64,000 nt of DNA from Saprospiraceae bacterium (GTDB lineage: Bacteria; Bacteroidota; Bacteroidia; Chitinophagales; Saprospiraceae): the NCBI GenBank assembly GCA_016719855.1, contig JADJYH010000081.1, forward strand, positions 65,020 through 129,019, read 5' to 3'. The notes under the pieces were generated by a model. The model searched no databases and had not been told where the DNA came from. It saw only the letters and a program-made list of their open reading frames with translations. Shown here piece after piece: positions 43,035 through 51,481 of the stretch. The first letter of the stretch is position 1; each line of letters begins with the position of its first letter. A program made the position numbers and the translations under genes.

Positions 43035-44421
43035 TCATGCCCGACTTCCACCGGCTCAAACCTCGCCGTAAAGTGCCGCAAAAACGGTGGCTCATAAGTT
43101 ATCCTAAAACCACTGGCATTCTCCCGCTCATCTATCAATGCCTCGAAGGTTTCAATCACGTAGTCAATATGGCTCTGGGTATAAACCCGTCTCGGAATGG
43201 CGAGTCGGACAAGCTCCATCGGAGCTGGTATCAGGCGACCCTGTTCGTCGTTTTTCCCAAACATCACCGAGCCAATTTCGCAGCATCGGATGCCGCCTTT
43301 TAGGTAAAGTTGGCAAGCAAGCGACTGCCCAGGAAACTGCTCCACCGGGATATGTGGGTAAAACGCCTTGGCATCCACATACACCGCATGGCCGCCGATG
43401 GGCCGTATGACCGGGATGCCGAGACCGTAAAGTGCATTGCCCAGATAGGCGGTGCTCTTGATTCGGTAGTCCAGGTAGTCCGGCTCGAAAACCTCCTCCA
43501 AGCCTATCGCAATTGCCTCCATATCCCGCCCCGACAAACCGCCGTAAGTCGAATATCCTTCGGTAATGATGAGCACCGTGCGGCACTGGATGGCGAGTTC
43601 GAGGTCTTTGAGGGCGAGGAAGCCGCCCATGTTCACGAGGGCGTCCTTTTTGGCGCTCATCACGCTGCCATCGGCGAGGGCGAACATTTCCTGCGCAATT
43701 TCCCGGTAGGTTTTTTCACCAAAACCTTCCTCCCGGTGTCGGATGAACCAAGCGTTTTCGGCAATCCGGCAAGCGTCGAGGATGAAAAGGATGCCGTACT
43801 TTTTGCAAATGGCTGCTACTTCTTTGGCATTGGCCATGCTCACAGGCTGGCCGCCGCCGCTGTTGTTTGTCACGGTGAGAATGACAGCAGCGACGTTTTC
43901 GGCACCGTATTTTTCGATTTGTTCGACCAGCTTCGCAACGTCCATGTTGCCCTTGAACGGATGGGCAACCTCGATATCCTTTCCTTCCGGACATGGCAAA
44001 TCTATGGCGGTGGCACCACTGAACTCGATGTTCGCACGGGTGGTATCAAAATGGGTGTTACTGAAAAACACCTTGCCCTTGCCGCCGATTCGGCTGTAAA
44101 GCAGGTGCTCCGCCGCCCTGCCCTGGTGCGTGGGCAGTATGTACGGGCAGCCTGTTAGGTCCTTGATGGCGGCCTCCATTTTCAACCAGCTTGTTGCCCC
44201 GGCGTAGCTCTCGTCGCCCTGCATGATGCCCGCCCACTGGTTCGAGCTCATGGCCGAAGTGCCGCTGTCAGTCAGCAGGTCAACGATGACTTCGGTGGAA
44301 TGAAGTAGGAAGGGATTGTAGGCGGCTTTTTTAAGAAAGCTTCCCTTTCCGCCTCGGTCGTCATTTTGATATGCTCGACGACTTTGATGCGGAAGGGTTC
44401 GATGATTGTTTTGTGTTGCAT
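43035..44421 (-). CDS. tnaA: Tryptophanase, frameshifted near the start
   Basis: The start MQHKTIIEPFRIKVVEHIKM leads to EAFLKK, where a lost T in the plus-strand run at 44327-44332 breaks the frame. It then continues AAYNPFLLHSTEVIVDLLTD to LRHFTARFEPVEVG. The pyridoxal-phosphate lysine is in SVMSAKKDALVNMGG. Tryptophanase splits tryptophan into indole, pyruvate and ammonia. At the 3' end the sequence runs into the membrane protein with no stop, but one extra G in the GGG at 43040-43042 would give a TGA at 43035-43037, exactly where the family normally ends. An inverted repeat array forms the leader. Confidence 0.9.
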
Positions 44422-44424
44422 GGC

Positions 44425-44570
44425 TAGGAATTGGTTGAAGTAGTTGAATTGGTTGAATTGGGGAAACTGATGGTTGAATTGGTTGAAGGGGATGGTTGAA
44501 TTGGTGTGGGAACTGGTTGAATTGGTTGAATTCGGTTGAATTCACCAATTCAACCAATTCAACTTCCCCC
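44425..44570. repeat. Inverted repeat array (TTGAATTGG type) between hemN and tnaA
   Basis: On the minus strand, AAGTTGAATTGGTTGAATTG follows the hemN stop. Many CCAATTCAACC units then run up to four bases before the tnaA start. It uses the same unit as the iorA-iorB spacer. Confidence 0.75.
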
Positions 44571-44571
44571 C

Positions 44572-45924
44572 CTAAACTGCCTGGCTGAACAACCGCCCCT
44601 GCGGCTGCTTTTCCCAGTATCGGGCGTCCAGCGCCAGGCAGATGTTTCGGATAAATGGTCGCCCATGCTCCGTCACGGTCAAGTGGAAGGGCTTTAGCTC
44701 CACGAGGCCATCGGCTTCCAGCTCGGCGAGCCGCTCCAGGCCAGCGTAGAGGCCGTCGCATTGAAGTGCGGGCGCTTGCCAGTTGGTCTTGAACTGGCAC
44801 ATGATGTTGAGGATGTGGCGGCGCAGCACCTGGTCTTCTTCCGTCAAGAAATGGCCCTTGATGAGCGGGAAACGCCCTGCCGCTACCTCCGCCGACCATG
44901 CTTCCACCTCTTTTTCATTTTGGGCAAATGCGTCCCAGGTGTCGCTGATGGATGAAGCACCGAGGGCGATGCAAAGCCGAGTGTCGCTGGTGGTGTAGCC
45001 CATGAAATTGCGGTGCAAACTGCCTTCGTTCATTGAGCGCAACAGGTTGTCATGCGGCAGCGAGAAGTGGTCGAGGCCGATTTCTGCGTAGCCGAGCTGC
45101 TCCAACCTGTTGCGGCCTTGCTCGTACAGTGCCCGTTTTGATTCGCCTGTCGGCAAATCGGCTTCGGAGTAGGCCTGCTGGCTCGGCTTTAGCCACGGCA
45201 CGTGGGCATAGCTGTAAAAGGCGATGCGTTCCGGTCGAAAGCGGCTGATTTTCTCCATGTTCCGCTCGATATGGTCAGGCGTCTGGAACGGCAAGCCGAA
45301 GATGAGGTCGAAGTTGATGCTCGTGTAGCCGATTTCACGGGCGGCATTGGTTACGTTTTCCACCTGTTCCTCCGTCTGTAATCGGTTGATGACCCGCAGT
45401 ATTTCAACATCAAAATCCTGTACGCCGAGGCTGAGTCTGCGAAAGCCGAGGCTGTAAAGCGTGCGCAGGTGCTCCGCCGTGGTGTTGGCCGGGTGCGCCT
45501 CGAAGCCGAAGTCATGGTCATCGGGGATGATTACGTCCGCGTAGATGCCGTTCAGCAGCTTTTCCAGATTTTGCGGGGCAAAAAAAGAGGGCGTGCCTCC
45601 GCCGAGATGCAGTTCCTTGAGGATGGGCTTGCCGGGCAGCACGTTGAGGTAGAGCTGCCACTCGTCCAGCACCCGCTGGATGTATGGCTCCTCCACGGCG
45701 TGGTTGGTGGTGATGCGCTTGTTGCAGCCGCAGTAGGTGCAAAGCCGCTCGCAGTACGGCAGGTGGATGTAGCCGCTGATTTCGGGGTTCAGTTCGAATG
45801 CGGCGCTGACCCGCTCCGCCCAAGCCTCCTGCGAAGGTTTTTCTGCTTGCCAATACGGCACGGTCGGGTAGCTGGTGTAGCGGGGAACGGGGATGTCGTA
45901 CTTTTTGAGCAGGTTCGATTTCAT
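44572..45924 (-). CDS. hemN: Oxygen-independent coproporphyrinogen III oxidase
   Basis: The 450-residue radical-SAM enzyme has the cluster motif YCERLCTYCGC with the C-x3-C-x2-C pattern near residue 60, LHLGGGTPSFF, and the C-terminal HemN domain (FMGYTTSDTRLCIALGASS). It converts coproporphyrinogen III to protoporphyrinogen IX without oxygen, using two SAM. This fits the low-oxygen theme of the following 14 kb. It stands upstream of tnaA on the same strand. Confidence 0.95.
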   Translation of the reverse strand: MKSNLLKKYDIPVPRYTSYPTVPYWQAEKPSQEAWAERVSAAFELNPEISGYIHLPYCERLCTYCGCNKRITTNHAVEEPYIQRVLDEWQLYLNVLPGKPILKELHLGGGTPSFFAPQNLEKLLNGIYADVIIPDDHDFGFEAHPANTTAEHLRTLYSLGFRRLSLGVQDFDVEILRVINRLQTEEQVENVTNAAREIGYTSINFDLIFGLPFQTPDHIERNMEKISRFRPERIAFYSYAHVPWLKPSQQAYSEADLPTGESKRALYEQGRNRLEQLGYAEIGLDHFSLPHDNLLRSMNEGSLHRNFMGYTTSDTRLCIALGASSISDTWDAFAQNEKEVEAWSAEVAAGRFPLIKGHFLTEEDQVLRRHILNIMCQFKTNWQAPALQCDGLYAGLERLAELEADGLVELKPFHLTVTEHGRPFIRNICLALDARYWEKQPQGRLFSQAV

Positions 45925-46035
45925 TCTTCAAGCAATAACGTGAATCAAATTTTGGTGCGAAAGAACACAGTTTTGGCTCGCTGGCAGGTGATTAAAATCA
46001 AGGGAAGGGTTGACAAAAATCAAGGGGTGGAAAAC

Positions 46036-46076
46036 AAAAAAACCTTCCGAGGACTTGGGCCTTGGAAGGTTTTTTT
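46036..46076. terminator. Bidirectional intrinsic terminator
   Basis: AAAAAAACCTTCC and GGAAGGTTTTTTT form a 13-pair stem with a 15-base loop. A and T runs on each side let it work in both directions; on the minus strand it ends the gene at 46101-46934. Confidence 0.85.
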
Positions 46077-46100
46077 CAGAGAGGGCGTACTTTCAATATT

Positions 46101-46934
46101 CTACATCGTGAACGGATATACATGGCCGTTGATGGTGTAAGTGCCCTGGTTGTCGCAGGTTCCATTGCCGTAGTCAACCGTGACGGGTAGGCCGTTGATG
46201 TCGAGGATGCCCGTTCCCTTGCTGACGTAGGCGCAAGCATTGGCCTTCACCAACGGCGTCTGGATGAGCCAATTGACGGTTTCGCCGTTTGTGAGGGTGC
46301 TGTAAATACTGCCAGTTACCTGGTAAACATCGTCGTGCCAGTCCCACCAAGTCGGATGGCCCGCCGTCTGGGTGTAGGTCTGGTTGCCGCTGAAGGCAAA
46401 AGTGTAGTTGTTCGGGTCGGTCAACTTGATATTCTGAGCGTCGATACGGAGGATGGCAGCGTCGGCGGTGCTGAGGTTGGTAAAAATGAACTGGCCTTCT
46501 ACCTTCACGCCGTCTTCCGAGTAGTTGTCATAAGCGACCATGATGGTTGAGTTGGGTTCCCAAAATGCCCCGACCGTCATCACGACCTTGCCAGACTTGA
46601 ACTTACCGTCGGCGTCGGTGCAGCCGCTGCCAAAGTCAACAGTGACCACTTTCGGGAAAACAAACGGGTCGGGCGGCACCACGCTGACGTTTCCGCAAGA
46701 GTCCGAGCGCTCTTCCACTTCGCCACCGACCAGCCCGTTGGCATTTTCGGCACCCCGTTGGGCGATGTGAAAGGACGAAAGGATGAGTTGCTGGCTGGTC
46801 AATGCTTCTTGCGCCTGGGCGATGGTGGCCTTGTCGGCAGCGGGGATGGTTTCGGGGTCTTTTTGCAACTGGAGAAGAACTAGCACGAAGACAGTTGTGA
46901 GGAGCAGGAGCGATGATTTCAATGGATTGTTCAT
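46101..46934 (-). CDS. Secreted or membrane-anchored protein of unknown function
   Basis: The 277-residue protein has one N-terminal hydrophobic segment (SSLLLLTTVFVLVLLQLQ). A beta-rich body follows with VTVDFGSGCTDADGKFKSGK and a similar later motif VTVDYGNGTCDNQGTYTING. These two DFG(S/N)GC/T-type segments frame a duplicated sandwich domain. I know similar Bacteroidota proteins only as hypotheticals. It stands alone, with a strong terminator behind it. Confidence 0.65.
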   Translation of the reverse strand: MNNPLKSSLLLLTTVFVLVLLQLQKDPETIPAADKATIAQAQEALTSQQLILSSFHIAQRGAENANGLVGGEVEERSDSCGNVSVVPPDPFVFPKVVTVDFGSGCTDADGKFKSGKVVMTVGAFWEPNSTIMVAYDNYSEDGVKVEGQFIFTNLSTADAAILRIDAQNIKLTDPNNYTFAFSGNQTYTQTAGHPTWWDWHDDVYQVTGSIYSTLTNGETVNWLIQTPLVKANACAYVSKGTGILDINGLPVTVDYGNGTCDNQGTYTINGHVYPFTM

Positions 46935-47109
46935 AACCTAAGATTTTAATTAAGGGATGAAAAATTTTCCAAGAACGCTGATAATCAACTAGTTGAGCAT
47001 CAGCGCTGTCATTGGATTCGACTTAAAAACGACTTAGGCTTGAAATCCCCTTCCAATTGGAGTTGTTAAGAATTGTTAATGGAATGAAATGGGTTGGTTT
47101 TCTTAGCAA

Positions 47110-48171
47110 TCACTTCTTTTTCACCAAAAACGGCGGCCTCATCGCCCAAACCGCAGGTTCGGGATGGCGGAGCACCAGCCACCAGCCGAAGAAGGCCACT
47201 GCTGCTACCTGCGCTGCCATGATGCTCCAAAGCGGCAGCGTTTGGGTCAAATCCACCAGCAGCCCATCCTGTGGGAAAAGCCCGTAGCCCACCAGCGAAG
47301 GAATGCGGTACCAGTAGTAGCAGGAAATGGATGCTGCGGCAAATGCGCTCGTCAGCAGTGTTTCTTTGTTTTTTGGCAAAAGTTTGCGGAGCAAAACAAA
47401 CCCCCCCAGCGTCAGTGCCATCGTGGCCCAGGGCAGCCCGAAGGCAACGAGGCACTCCCGCCAGTCGGCAGCGCCCCGGCAGTCGGGCACATGGAACCAA
47501 CCCCAAATGAAGCCGGGAAGGCCACCTGTCAGCAGGGTAGTGGCGATGGTCTGTGTGGTGCGCTGGTTGGGCATTTTTTCCATTTGCGTAGGGGTGGAAT
47601 CAGGGCAAGACATGACGCAGTTGTGGCAAGCGCCGCAATGGGCGTTTGGGGGCGTGAAGCCCACTTTTTGGCCGTAGAGTTTTTCCACCGGATGGACGGG
47701 GCAGAGGCCGGAGCACCAAGCACTTTTTACATCAAAAAACACGCCGCCGACGAAGGCCAAAGTTGCCAAGAAGGCCAACGTAATGGCCGTAGCAAGCCCG
47801 TCGTTGTTGAGCGCCAAGTGGCGTGCTGGCACGATGAGGAACAGCAGCGCCACGCTGCCCAATGCCAGCCAACCCTGCCATTTGAGCGGGATTCGCTTTC
47901 TTTTTGAAAGATTCAAATGATGGGGAAACATGGCGACCGAGGCCAATGGACAGACGTTGCGCCAGAACCCGGAAGCGACCAAAAACAGCAGCGGTGCGAC
48001 CGGTATCAGCACGTTCCAAAAAGCAACGACGCCGATTTTTGGAACAAAAATCAGCGCCATAAACAGGCCTAGGCCAATTAGAAAAAACAAGCCCTGCAAG
48101 TACCGCCAAAGCAATTTTTTTTGGCCTTCAAGCGGTACAGTTGCTTGGTATTTCGTGTTGACATTACTCAT
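47110..48171 (-). CDS. Polyferredoxin-type membrane protein (NapH/NosR-like 4Fe-4S protein)
   Basis: The 353-residue protein has about nine membrane helices and Cys motifs in loops: FWRNVCPLAS near residue 70, AWCSGLCPVHPVEKLYG, and a ferredoxin motif CGACHNCVMSCPD near residue 190. The fold resembles the C-terminal half of NosR and NapH, which pass electrons from quinol across the membrane to denitrification enzymes. No nosZ or nap genes are in the window. It lies 360 bases from the hemerythrin and Ric genes, so a role in nitrogen-oxide respiration or copper and iron chemistry is inferred. Confidence 0.8.
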   Translation of the reverse strand: MSNVNTKYQATVPLEGQKKLLWRYLQGLFFLIGLGLFMALIFVPKIGVVAFWNVLIPVAPLLFLVASGFWRNVCPLASVAMFPHHLNLSKRKRIPLKWQGWLALGSVALLFLIVPARHLALNNDGLATAITLAFLATLAFVGGVFFDVKSAWCSGLCPVHPVEKLYGQKVGFTPPNAHCGACHNCVMSCPDSTPTQMEKMPNQRTTQTIATTLLTGGLPGFIWGWFHVPDCRGAADWRECLVAFGLPWATMALTLGGFVLLRKLLPKNKETLLTSAFAAASISCYYWYRIPSLVGYGLFPQDGLLVDLTQTLPLWSIMAAQVAAVAFFGWWLVLRHPEPAVWAMRPPFLVKKK

Positions 48172-48324
48172 GGGAGGAACACTTTTTCACTTTCAGTGTG
48201 TGAAAATAGCGCCAACTCCTGTTTTTGGGCTGGTGATTTTTGTCATCAATTTCGATTGATAGGTAGCCAAGTTAGATTTGAAAACTGCGTAAACCAAGAC
48301 TGGACCAGCATCTTATAATCTGCA

Positions 48325-48452
48325 CTAATAGGTTTTGTGCAAATCAAAAATTATGCGCCGCTGCCCCTCCTCGCCGCCTTCGGCGGCTCGTCGGGGGAGA
48401 GGGTCTTTTGGGGCGTTCCGCCCCAAACCCCTATTTGCACAAAACCTATTAG
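48325..48452. mobile_element. 128-bp MITE-like element with perfect 20-bp terminal inverted repeats
   Basis: The ends are CTAATAGGTTTTGTGCAAAT at 48325-48344 and its exact reverse complement at 48433-48452. Inside are two smaller GC-rich palindromes (GCCGCCTTCGGCGGC and GGGGCGTTCCGCCCC). There is no coding sequence. It fills most of the gap from 48172 to 48530, in which I see no gene. The flanks show no clear target duplication. Confidence 0.6.
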
Positions 48453-48530
48453 CGTGAAGTATATCTCCGATACGGCCTCATTTCTGAGCCTCAAATAACT
48501 GTTTGGGTTTGGCGAGCTTCCTCCAAATTG

Positions 48531-49001
48531 TCACTGCGCCCAAAATTGGTCATCCCAATCATCCACGAACGGCTGCCCCTGGTGTAGGGCCTCCATTTCC
48601 GTCAGTTGTTCGGGCGTGGACACCTTTTGCACCTCGTTGAACAGCACCCGCTCCTCGTAACGGATATGCGCCGTCAGCTCCTCCTCAATCAGGCTCAAAT
48701 GTTTGCCCAAATCATCGGTGGCAGCGAACAGCCGCCGCAGCCTGCGGTGCTCCCGCAATGCCCGCTTGACCATCGGGTGCTCCTTGCCGCCGAGGACGGG
48801 GAAAACATGCCGCTCCTCCACTTCAAAATGAGGCGACAGGTGGTTTTCAAAGAACCAGTCCGAATAGGCTTTTATCCTTTCCGGTGCCACCCCTTTTGAA
48901 AGCCCAGTTCGGATTTTCCAACCAAGCAAAAGCCCGTGGTGGTGTTCCCTGCTCAATGGCTGCAGGGAGGAGTGCCGCTTCAATGGTTTTGTGTCGCTCA
49001 T
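48531..49001 (-). CDS. Hemerythrin-domain protein
   Basis: The 156-residue protein has the hemerythrin-like ligand pattern: SREHHHGLLLGWKIR, FFENHLSPHFEVEERHVFPV, ALREHRRLRRLF and LTAHIRYEERVLFNEV. These His and Glu residues bind a di-iron centre that can carry or sense oxygen or NO. Its start lies two bases before the Ric stop, so it is co-transcribed with Ric. Confidence 0.88.
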   Translation of the reverse strand: MSDTKPLKRHSSLQPLSREHHHGLLLGWKIRTGLSKGVAPERIKAYSDWFFENHLSPHFEVEERHVFPVLGGKEHPMVKRALREHRRLRRLFAATDDLGKHLSLIEEELTAHIRYEERVLFNEVQKVSTPEQLTEMEALHQGQPFVDDWDDQFWAQ

Positions 49002-49003
49002 GG

Positions 49004-49717
49004 TCAGTTTGAGCGTTGTTTCTCCAGTTCGATGGCACGGGGAAACATGATGTTGTTCTCCAAATGGATGTGCAGGTGGAGGTCTTCCTCAAATTCCCGC
49101 AGCATGGAAAATGCCACCCGGTAGGTCGTGCAACCGTCTGCCGGGGCGGTGTAGTGGTTGCTGAGTTCCGAGATTTTGGCGAGGCGGTCGCCTTCCACCG
49201 AGTGCTCCTCCATCATCATGCGGATGGGGTTTTCGACGGTGCCGAACGGCGGCAGGCCGGGGTGCTTTTCGGTGGCCAATTTTCGCACGAACGGAAACAA
49301 TATCTTTTCCTCTTTCTGCATGTGGAAGGTCAGTTCGGTGGCGACATGGGCAAATTCGTCCCGGATTTCGAACAGTTCGGGGTGGCGCTCACCGTGTACC
49401 TTGCAGAGTTTGTTCAGGTACTGCGTCAGTTCCGGCAATTTGGCTGTGACGTAGCGGTGGTGCTTTTTCTCCACATAATCGGCCAGCAGGTCGAGGGGCC
49501 AGGTACGGTAGTCGGCAGCGGGTGCCTCGTTGGAGGTGGTGGCGTCCAGAAGTTCCCGCAGGAGTGCCTGCGCTTCGAGGTCCTTGTTTTCGCAAACTTC
49601 GCTGATGGTGCGCCCGCCCTTGCAGCAAAAGTCAATGCCGTGCGATTGGAAAACGGAGGCGGTGCGGTAGTCTTGGGCGACGATTTCGCCGATGGTCTGA
49701 TTTTGATTGATGTTCAT
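49004..49717 (-). CDS. ric: Iron-sulfur cluster repair di-iron protein (Ric/ScdA/YtfE)
   Basis: The 237-residue protein has the N-terminal ScdA_N domain with the paired cysteines HGIDFCCKGGRTISEV. The hemerythrin domain shows KKHHRYV, KVHGERHPEL, TFHMQKEEKILFPF, MMMEEHSVEGD and LHIHLENNIMFP as di-iron ligands. It repairs iron-sulfur clusters damaged by NO or peroxide. The Rrf2 regulator directly upstream (49771-50205) very likely controls it, which matches NsrR-ytfE logic in other bacteria. Confidence 0.95.
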   Translation of the reverse strand: MNINQNQTIGEIVAQDYRTASVFQSHGIDFCCKGGRTISEVCENKDLEAQALLRELLDATTSNEAPAADYRTWPLDLLADYVEKKHHRYVTAKLPELTQYLNKLCKVHGERHPELFEIRDEFAHVATELTFHMQKEEKILFPFVRKLATEKHPGLPPFGTVENPIRMMMEEHSVEGDRLAKISELSNHYTAPADGCTTYRVAFSMLREFEEDLHLHIHLENNIMFPRAIELEKQRSN

Positions 49718-49770
49718 TTTTTTGTGATTGAGAAACAGGACAAAAAAGTCCCATTTTGAGTTAAAAAATT

Positions 49771-50205
49771 TTACCTTTTCAAGAAAGTGCTGCCGTCCTT
49801 CAGCCCGAGTGCGAGTTCAAGCACGGTCGTCTCTTCCAGCATGGCTTTCAGTTCGTTCCGCACAGCGGCAAAGCGCTCGTGCATGGGGCAGGGTTTCAGC
49901 GCGTTGCAGGCGCGGAGGCCCAGCCCGCAACCTGTGAAAATATGGTCACCGTCAATGGTTGTGACAATTTCGCTGAGCCGGGTTCCTTCCATTTCCTTGC
50001 GCCCAATTTCAAAGCCACCGTGAACGCCCTGCATCGAGCGGACGATGCCGCCCCTGGTCAATTGTTGCAAAATCTTCCCCGTGAAAGCAACGGGTGAACC
50101 AGTGTCTTCGGCGATGTCCTTCACGCTCACCCGACTGCCATTTAGCGAGTGGGTGGCGATGAGCAGGGTCGCTTTGATGGCGTATTCGCAGGCTTTTGAA
50201 AACAT
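49771..50205 (-). CDS. Rrf2-family iron-sulfur regulator (NsrR-like), copy A
   Basis: The 144-residue protein has an N-terminal winged helix (FSKACEYAIKATLLIATHSL) with the recognition region GSPVAFTGKILQQLTRGGIV. A Cys cluster, CGLGLRACNALKPC, has the C-x6-C-x5-C spacing used by NsrR and IscR to hold a 2Fe-2S or 4Fe-4S cluster. It should sense NO or iron-sulfur status and repress the adjacent ric-hemerythrin genes. ATG at 50205 is chosen because the domain begins there. A perfect palindrome lies 70 bases upstream, between it and the divergent folate gene. Confidence 0.92.
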   Translation of the reverse strand: MFSKACEYAIKATLLIATHSLNGSRVSVKDIAEDTGSPVAFTGKILQQLTRGGIVRSMQGVHGGFEIGRKEMEGTRLSEIVTTIDGDHIFTGCGLGLRACNALKPCPMHERFAAVRNELKAMLEETTVLELALGLKDGSTFLKR

Positions 50206-50275
50206 GTTTTTGAAATTTGAAAATGGAAAAACTGGAAATTCAAATTCCCTTTCGGAGTGCAATGTTACAACAATT

Positions 50276-50307
50276 TTTTAAACCGGACAATTATGTCCGG
50301 TTTAAAA
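50276..50307. promoter_or_regulatory. Perfect 14-bp palindrome, candidate Rrf2 operator
   Basis: TTTTAAACCGGACA and its exact complement are separated by ATTA. It lies between divergent genes (Rrf2 copy A and the folate ligase) and touches the TAATTTTG promoter at 50311. A TAACATTG element on the minus strand just beyond it may serve the Rrf2 gene, so one bound protein could cover both promoters. Confidence 0.7.
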
Positions 50308-50310
50308 CTA

Positions 50311-50318
50311 TAATTTTG
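50311..50318 (+). promoter_or_regulatory. Promoter -7 element for the folate cyclo-ligase
   Basis: TAATTTTG matches TAnnTTTG 40 bases before the ATG at 50358 and directly follows the palindrome. Confidence 0.55.
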
Positions 50319-50357
50319 TGCGGTAATTTTACATTTAACAGACAAAGCACCAGGCTC

Positions 50358-50894
50358 ATGCAAGAAAAGAAACACATTCGGGAAAAAATGCTCGCCCTGC
50401 GGGCAGCCCTCCCATCGCCGGAGAAGCGGTGGCTCGACCATTCCATCTGCGAAAAACTACGGCAACTCGTGGAAGAAACTGGTGTACGTATTATCCACAC
50501 CTACCTGCCCATGGGCGATGAAGTTGACATCTTCCCCTTCATCGGAGCGATGCTGGAAAAGGGGCTGACGGTCGTCGCCCCAAAATCGCTCAAGGGGCGC
50601 AGGATGGAGAACCTCGTACTGCATTCTTTATCGGAACTGGAGGCGGGGATTTTCGGCACCAGCCACCCGGCCAGCGGACTGGTCTACGAGGGTGGCTATG
50701 ACCTGTTCATCGTGCCGGGCCTCGCCTTAGACCGCCACGGCAACCGCATCGGCTACGGGGCGGGGTACTACGACGCATTTTTGGGCAGCCAACCAGGTGG
50801 CCATAAATTGGGCATCTGCTACCCCTTCCAGCTTTTGGACGAACTACCATCCGAGCCACACGACGTGCGGTTGGATGGGGTACTATGTGGCTGA
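50358..50894 (+). CDS. 5-formyltetrahydrofolate cyclo-ligase
   Basis: The 178-residue protein has the N-terminal KKHIREKMLALRAALPS and the C-terminal GLALDRHGNRIGYGAGYYDA signature of the family, with the nucleotide loop G(Y/G)GAGYYD. It uses ATP to convert 5-formyl-THF to 5,10-methenyl-THF. ATG at 50358 lies downstream of the promoter and palindrome. Its 3' end overlaps the convergent pterin-synthase gene by 12 bases. Confidence 0.93.
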   Translation: MQEKKHIREKMLALRAALPSPEKRWLDHSICEKLRQLVEETGVRIIHTYLPMGDEVDIFPFIGAMLEKGLTVVAPKSLKGRRMENLVLHSLSELEAGIFGTSHPASGLVYEGGYDLFIVPGLALDRHGNRIGYGAGYYDAFLGSQPGGHKLGICYPFQLLDELPSEPHDVRLDGVLCG

Positions 50895-51368
50895 GTCAAC
50901 ACTTGGTTGAAGTGGTTCGTCGTCACTGCACCATTCAGCGGAGGAAGTTTCCGTTTCAAAAAGCTTTACCTGGAACAACTCAATCTGCGGAGGCAAGTTG
51001 CCTTGAATTTTCTCCACGATATCCAACAGCAGGTTCTCGCAAGTAGGCTGAAATGGCAGCGGCACGACCTTCTGGTAGTGTTTCGATAGCTCCGCAACGA
51101 CCTGTGGGGAAACTGTTGCGTTCAGCACCAAGGCATGGTCGTAGGTGTCCAGCACCTTCTCTTTGACGAGCTTTTTTAAGCGGGAGAAGTCCATGACCAT
51201 GCCGTCTTTGGGATTGCCCGATTCCTCTAGGGGCATACCTCGCAGCGTGACGTGCAGTTTGTAGGAATGCCCGTGGATATTGCGGCAGTCGCCATCATAG
51301 CCTGCGAGGGCATGTGCCATTTCAAAGGTAATAGACTTCGTGACCCGTAATATTCGGTGCGGTTTCAT
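50883..51368 (-). CDS. queD: 6-pyruvoyltetrahydropterin/6-carboxytetrahydropterin synthase (QueD family)
   Basis: The 161-residue protein has the zinc ligands in FEMAHALAGYDGDCRNIHGH followed by SYKL, the catalytic Cys in GDCRNIHGH, and the late TCENLLLDIVEKI and VKLFETETSSAEW motifs. QueD makes 6-carboxytetrahydropterin for queuosine; the related PTPS makes tetrahydrobiopterin precursors. No other queuosine gene is near. The C-terminal tail past SAEW is longer than usual by about 15 residues. Confidence 0.92.
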   Translation of the reverse strand: MKPHRILRVTKSITFEMAHALAGYDGDCRNIHGHSYKLHVTLRGMPLEESGNPKDGMVMDFSRLKKLVKEKVLDTYDHALVLNATVSPQVVAELSKHYQKVVPLPFQPTCENLLLDIVEKIQGNLPPQIELFQVKLFETETSSAEWCSDDEPLQPSVDSAT

Positions 51369-51481
51369 CTGTTTTTTCTTTTATAAAAACGCGGCAATTG
51401 CCTATTTGACCTCCGCAACCAATGGCATCGGAATATTCAAAAGCACCCCTTCCATCACCCTCAAATCCTCTTTCATGTCTT

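Noticed and set aside
44422..44899. N-terminal extension of tryptophanase reaching back into hemN
   Set aside because: It reads through repeat DNA and the antisense of hemN in the wrong frame; the true start is ATG at 44421 followed by a frame break.
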